Shown piece after piece: positions 60,004 to 64,000 of a stretch of 64,000 nucleotides of DNA. This DNA is from Polyodon spathula (taxonomy: Eukaryota; Chordata; Actinopteri; Acipenseriformes; Polyodontidae). The stretch is from positions 74,081,618 to 74,145,617 of the forward strand of contig NC_054537.1 in NCBI RefSeq assembly GCF_017654505.1, written 5' to 3'. The first letter of the stretch is position 1. Each line of letters begins with the position of its first letter. The translations under genes and the position numbers were made by a program. The notes below the pieces were generated by a model that saw only the letters and a list, made by a program, of their open reading frames with translations, did no database searches and was not told the DNA's origin.

Positions 60004-63000
60004 TGAATTGGCAGGGAGACTTGGCTTTGATACAGTGGATACTGTGAACAGAAAACAGACCAGCAAGTTCCAAAGGATTCTCAACACAAACATTAGCTGC
60101 CCACACTTAATCTGAGCCTACATAGCAGGGGGATAAAAAAGACTTGTCCTGCAGGTGTAAGATAATTGACTAACAAATGATCTAACAGAGTTACTCTGTT
60201 TTGGGTCGGGAGGTTCTCAAAAGGGGAAGTGCTGTCAAGAGATTTTGAAGGAGGAAAGGCAGGGAGACCCCTGCTACTGTGGCGAATTAGCTATTTCACA
60301 GTGATCTTCACACTTGATATTGTACCTCACACATTGACCTCCAGAGCACAAGAAAATCATGTTTGAGATGATAGAAAATTCAGACTGGTGCCACCTATTG
60401 AACTTTGTTGTTGAAACACAACACTCTCATCTTTTATCCATCAGGTTCACAGTTGCCTTCCAATCATCTGATATACAGTTCTTGCAGCAGAAAAGAAGAG
60501 GTGGTGCGTAACCAGGACAAACTATCCCAAAGTTCTTATCTGCATGGCTTGCGTGACTGAACGCCATTTGTTTTCACACCAACAGCCAATATATGGTAAT
60601 TGTAGTTTATATAACATGTATTTAAAGATGATTTGTCAGGATATGGAACCCTGTTATGTTTTTGTAAGGATGCTTGTCCTAAATTCTGATGGGTGTTATT
60701 TAGCTAGCCTTTTGGCACATTTATAGAACAATGTACCCTGCCAGATTAACTGCTTACTTGCACAAGAAGATACACCAGTAATAACCTTTAGTCTGTGCTT
60801 GCATATTGATAGATATTTTCTGAGTAAAGTGCCCATTCAGTATGACATTACCAAACTTTATAGCCCAGTACAATGTGCATTAAGATATTTCAGTTTTACC
60901 CAGACCAAACCAGACTCCATTGTTATAGCAAAGCAGGTTGACCAATCCTAATTTTGTCACTAGTTTGCACAGAAAGATTTGGCACATTTGGTTTGACAAA
61001 ACAGATTTAGAGTCAGGGTCAGTAGGCCAAAAGGATAAAAGTATTCTCATAAAATTGGCATTAAAATACAGAGTGCTACGCATGCATCGCATTCATCAGC
61101 CACCACTTATCATACATTACAGTAAAACATTTTGCATTGTAAAGCTGTCAAGTTGCATTGACGCTGTTCACCAACTGAATCATGTTGCAGTCTGCATTTC
61201 CATTAAGATGTAATAATAAACCAATTATACGCTAAAATGATAAAGTAAACGGTTGGCTTAGTGATTATATTACTCCAATGCTAATCACACTGTCTTTATT
61301 AAAACAATATAAATCACTGAGTTCATTGTTGTAAATTGTACTAAAGAAAATAACATTTAGATACAGTAGAGTACAACAAAGATTGGGATACCCAACTGCA
61401 ATTACATACCATTGTTCTTTTTGCATTCATTATATTACTATATTAACGACACAGCTCAAAGTCATTATCAGTTGTTTGTATATGTGTGTACAGTGTGTTG
61501 TTGAATAAATACATTGCAATGCCGTCTACTACAGTATGTAGTACCTGACCAGCTTTTGCTTTACTGAGTAAAAAGTGACGATGGTGCATAGTCTTTTGCC
61601 TATGGGATTGGAACAGCTAGCAAATGTAATTAGTTAGTAATTATAAAATGTATTGACAAACGACTTTTAAAGAGGAATCTTTATTTGGCGTGGGATATAA
61701 TTTGCATTTAATTATGGAAAATACTTGAGTTTATCAATTCATAAGATTGTGTTAGTACTATTAATAAATCATGTATATTTCTATTCTTTTTATTATGAAC
61801 AATGTATCGATAAAGTTGATTTTGGTACCTTGTCTTTTTTAATGATGTGTCAGTGTTCAATAATGCAAATCATGATACTGCACAGAACCCCCTTACAAAT
61901 TACATGCAGACTGTTTTTATCCTGGTGTAATCTATATAGTGCAACGTTGCATACATTTTTCAAATACAGTTCTGTTGAGTAAATTGTTTTTTATTTGTAA
62001 TTTGTTTAGTAGATTTCATTTTGGAATCTATCTTGCCTTCATTCAAATCCAGCTACAGAATGATTGAACAAATTGCACTGATCCAAATTATTGCACGTTG
62101 GTAAGCAGTCAAGGAGCTCGATCTATGGAAAACTCTCAGAATTCAGCTTTAAATATTACTTTAACATACAGAACACTATATATGGCTTTCCTCATGAGTG
62201 AATTAATCACATCACTCTATGAACCTTCATGGTGCATCCTCTATATATACAATATCCAATAAGCATACTGTACATGGGTTTAGACAACAAAATAACCAAA
62301 TCCAGTTACTGCAAGAACGATTACATGTGTTTTTGAAAGTTTTTTTTTATCCTGAAGCAAAGCCTTTTGGAAATATATTTTCAGCATACAATAGGCAAGT
62401 CTGATCCCACATTTTGAGAACCTAAACTCTAAATAAATTTTTACTGTATATATAAGACAGGAATACGCATATGATTTTGGGATAAAGACATTGCAAAATG
62501 GATTAAACTTTACCCTGTGGAGATGATAATCTAATATGAACAACTGAAGGCTAATCTTTATGTGCGACTGAAGACATACTGTTGAAGAGTACAAGTAACA
62601 TTCTACAGTGATTAATCTTGTAAACACTCAAGCTCAGAGGACTTGATACTATTCTACAGTTTAATAGAGATATTGTGTGAGATATTGATATGAAAAAAAT
62701 AAATATATTTTTCAAACCTTAATAGTTATACAGTACAAAATCTGTAACCTACCATATATATGAACAACCACAGTCTATTATTGTTATTAATATTATTATA
62801 ATATTTGACATTTACTGATATAGTATGCAAAATTTGCACAAGAATACTATTTCAAATGTGAAAAAAAGCATCAAGCTTAAATTGATTTAATTTTATACTA
62901 CAAAGACAACTAGGCTACATTTTGTAATTTCACCTTCACAAATAAGAAAACGTGACCTTCTGGAGCTAGGCAGAGTAGTCTACTTGGCTTTGATTCTTCC

Positions 63001-63300
63001 TTTAAAATAAAAACAGAATTAAAATGAATGTCACCTGAGTGCTTATAAGTTAACATTAAGTAGCTAAACATCAGTGCTAGTAGCAAAACCAAGTCTGTAA
63101 AACAAACCATTAATGTAACACTTTTAAAGGTTATTTCTGAAGGGATACAATACATTGACATTACCTTTTAAACATTTTAAGAACAGTTTTTAATCTAGAC
63201 ACTATAAATAAATAATGGGAAGCTTAGCTTCCGACATCTAATATGGCTTCCTTTTCAATGCAGAAAAAACAAGCAAGGGTTCTGGTCTGTCAATAGCACA
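60004..63300. other. No recognised feature
   Basis: About 3.3 kb of AT-rich unique-looking sequence. Open frames of 60-115 codons show no domain and no sign of splicing. Confidence 0.5.
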
Positions 63301-63415
63301 TCACTGGCTGAGAGCAAGAACACGGTAACAAACAACAATTATTGTTTTGGAAAGCATTCAAATTTTTAATATCAAAGCAATTTGTAGTTCAAATGTTCTT
63401 GATCTCAGCCAGTGA
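63301..63415. repeat. Inverted repeat with 22-bp arms and 71-bp loop
   Basis: TCACTGGCTGAGAGCAAGAA plus CA at 63301-63322 and its complement at 63394-63415 agree at 21 of 22 positions. The sequence between the arms is AT-rich. It may be a small fold-back element or a structured transcript; the flanks show no duplication. Confidence 0.75.
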
Positions 63416-64000
63416 CATACTCGAAAAATGTACATGAATATGAAATTAAGAATCTGTGAATAGCCATCTGTTTTCTTTCATTCAAGGACCATACTCAAAC
63501 ACACAGTCACATACACACACAGTCAAGGAATGCCAGGCTGGCACTTCAGCACAACACAGCCAATGCTGGTATAATCAACTAATGGCTTCTTTTCATTTCA
63601 ACCCTCACTGAGAGACTCAGCGGCAGATTGTAGACTCAATTACTCTCATGTCAGGTGATTATCCTGGGTCTTAATGTAATCTTCCATTCACACATACCAT
63701 ATTTCAATTACGACTGCTATGAAACAAGCTGTGTATTCAAAGCACCAATCACCTTATCACTGCTGAACAATGTCAACTGTAAAAAAATGCCAGCTGAAGG
63801 CAATTACACATGTGCTGAGAACCGATTATGATTACTCTCTGCGGTATTTGTGATGAGCTGGGGAATGTTCTGAAAATTTAATTTAATGACAATATGCTTG
63901 CTGTACAATCCATAATACCCCATGAATCCAACATGGGGCTATTAAAACTGATAGGAGCATATTATCGCTGAACTGAAAAGCTGGGCTGGGATTACTGCTG
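63416..64000. other. No recognised feature
   Basis: Balanced-composition sequence to the window end. It looks more complex than the AT-rich surroundings and might include conserved non-coding DNA, but nothing in the sequence proves this. Confidence 0.35.

Noticed and set aside
62280..62627. 115-codon minus-strand open frame
   Set aside because: AT-rich, no domain, no similar neighbour; consistent with chance.

Overview
The window is non-coding, transposon-rich vertebrate DNA, most likely from a ray-finned fish. Evidence for a fish is the mix of elements: several Tc1 copies of fish-type families, a Gmr1-like Ty3/gypsy retrotransposon, DIRS-type tyrosine-recombinase retroelement remains, an R2/NeSL-type LINE with a restriction-like endonuclease, an RTE LINE tail, hAT and pogo-like remnants, and long (TA)n, (TG)n, (TC)n and poly-C tracts. 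The long gene-free stretches of apparently unique AT-rich sequence would suit a large or slowly evolving genome such as a sturgeon, paddlefish or gar; that narrower guess is inference only. I find no convincing exon of a host gene.

Layout: 1-1012 Tc1 copy (minus), then a pogo-like terminus, a 138-bp fold-back (1794-1931) and a (TA)n/(CA)n block (2315-2494). 3.3-4.0 kb is a BED-finger/hAT relic of the CGGBP1 type. 4.3-5.3 kb is a small rve-integrase DNA transposon bracketed by inverted repeats. 6.7-8.5 kb holds a SINE-like fragment and two abutting Tc1 copies. 10.9-11.3 kb is an RTE LINE 3' end, 15.1 kb a 24-bp minisatellite, 18.25-18.56 kb a hAT MITE with an 8-bp target duplication, and 18.6-20.6 kb a decayed DIRS element. 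20.6-29.5 kb is mostly unique sequence with simple repeats and a pogo-like non-autonomous element (27.3-28.0 kb).

The centrepiece is 29.5-36.9 kb: a Tc1 element split by a complete 5849-bp Gmr1-like Ty3/gypsy retrotransposon (30017-35865; two 711-bp LTRs; ATAAG target duplication; Leu-type primer site). Its domain order is Gag-protease-integrase-reverse transcriptase-RNase H, with integrase ahead of RT, and its capsid C-terminal region resembles the SCAN domain. A solo LTR of the same family with its own GCCTG duplication lies at 49919-50653.

38.6-43.2 kb holds an R2/NeSL-type LINE flanked by about 420-bp direct repeats. 43.2-47.1 kb carries pogo-like and Tc1 fragments. 50.9-57 kb is mostly unique sequence with microsatellites and a hAT fragment. 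57.0-58.6 kb packs a deleted DIRS-like element with long inverted repeats, another Tc1 fragment and a fold-back. The rest to 64 kb is unrecognised sequence with one long-looped inverted repeat at 63.3-63.4 kb.

All element genes except the gypsy Gag-protease-integrase frame are visibly broken. Coordinates of decayed elements are estimates by eye; similarities to families come from recognised motifs, not from searches.
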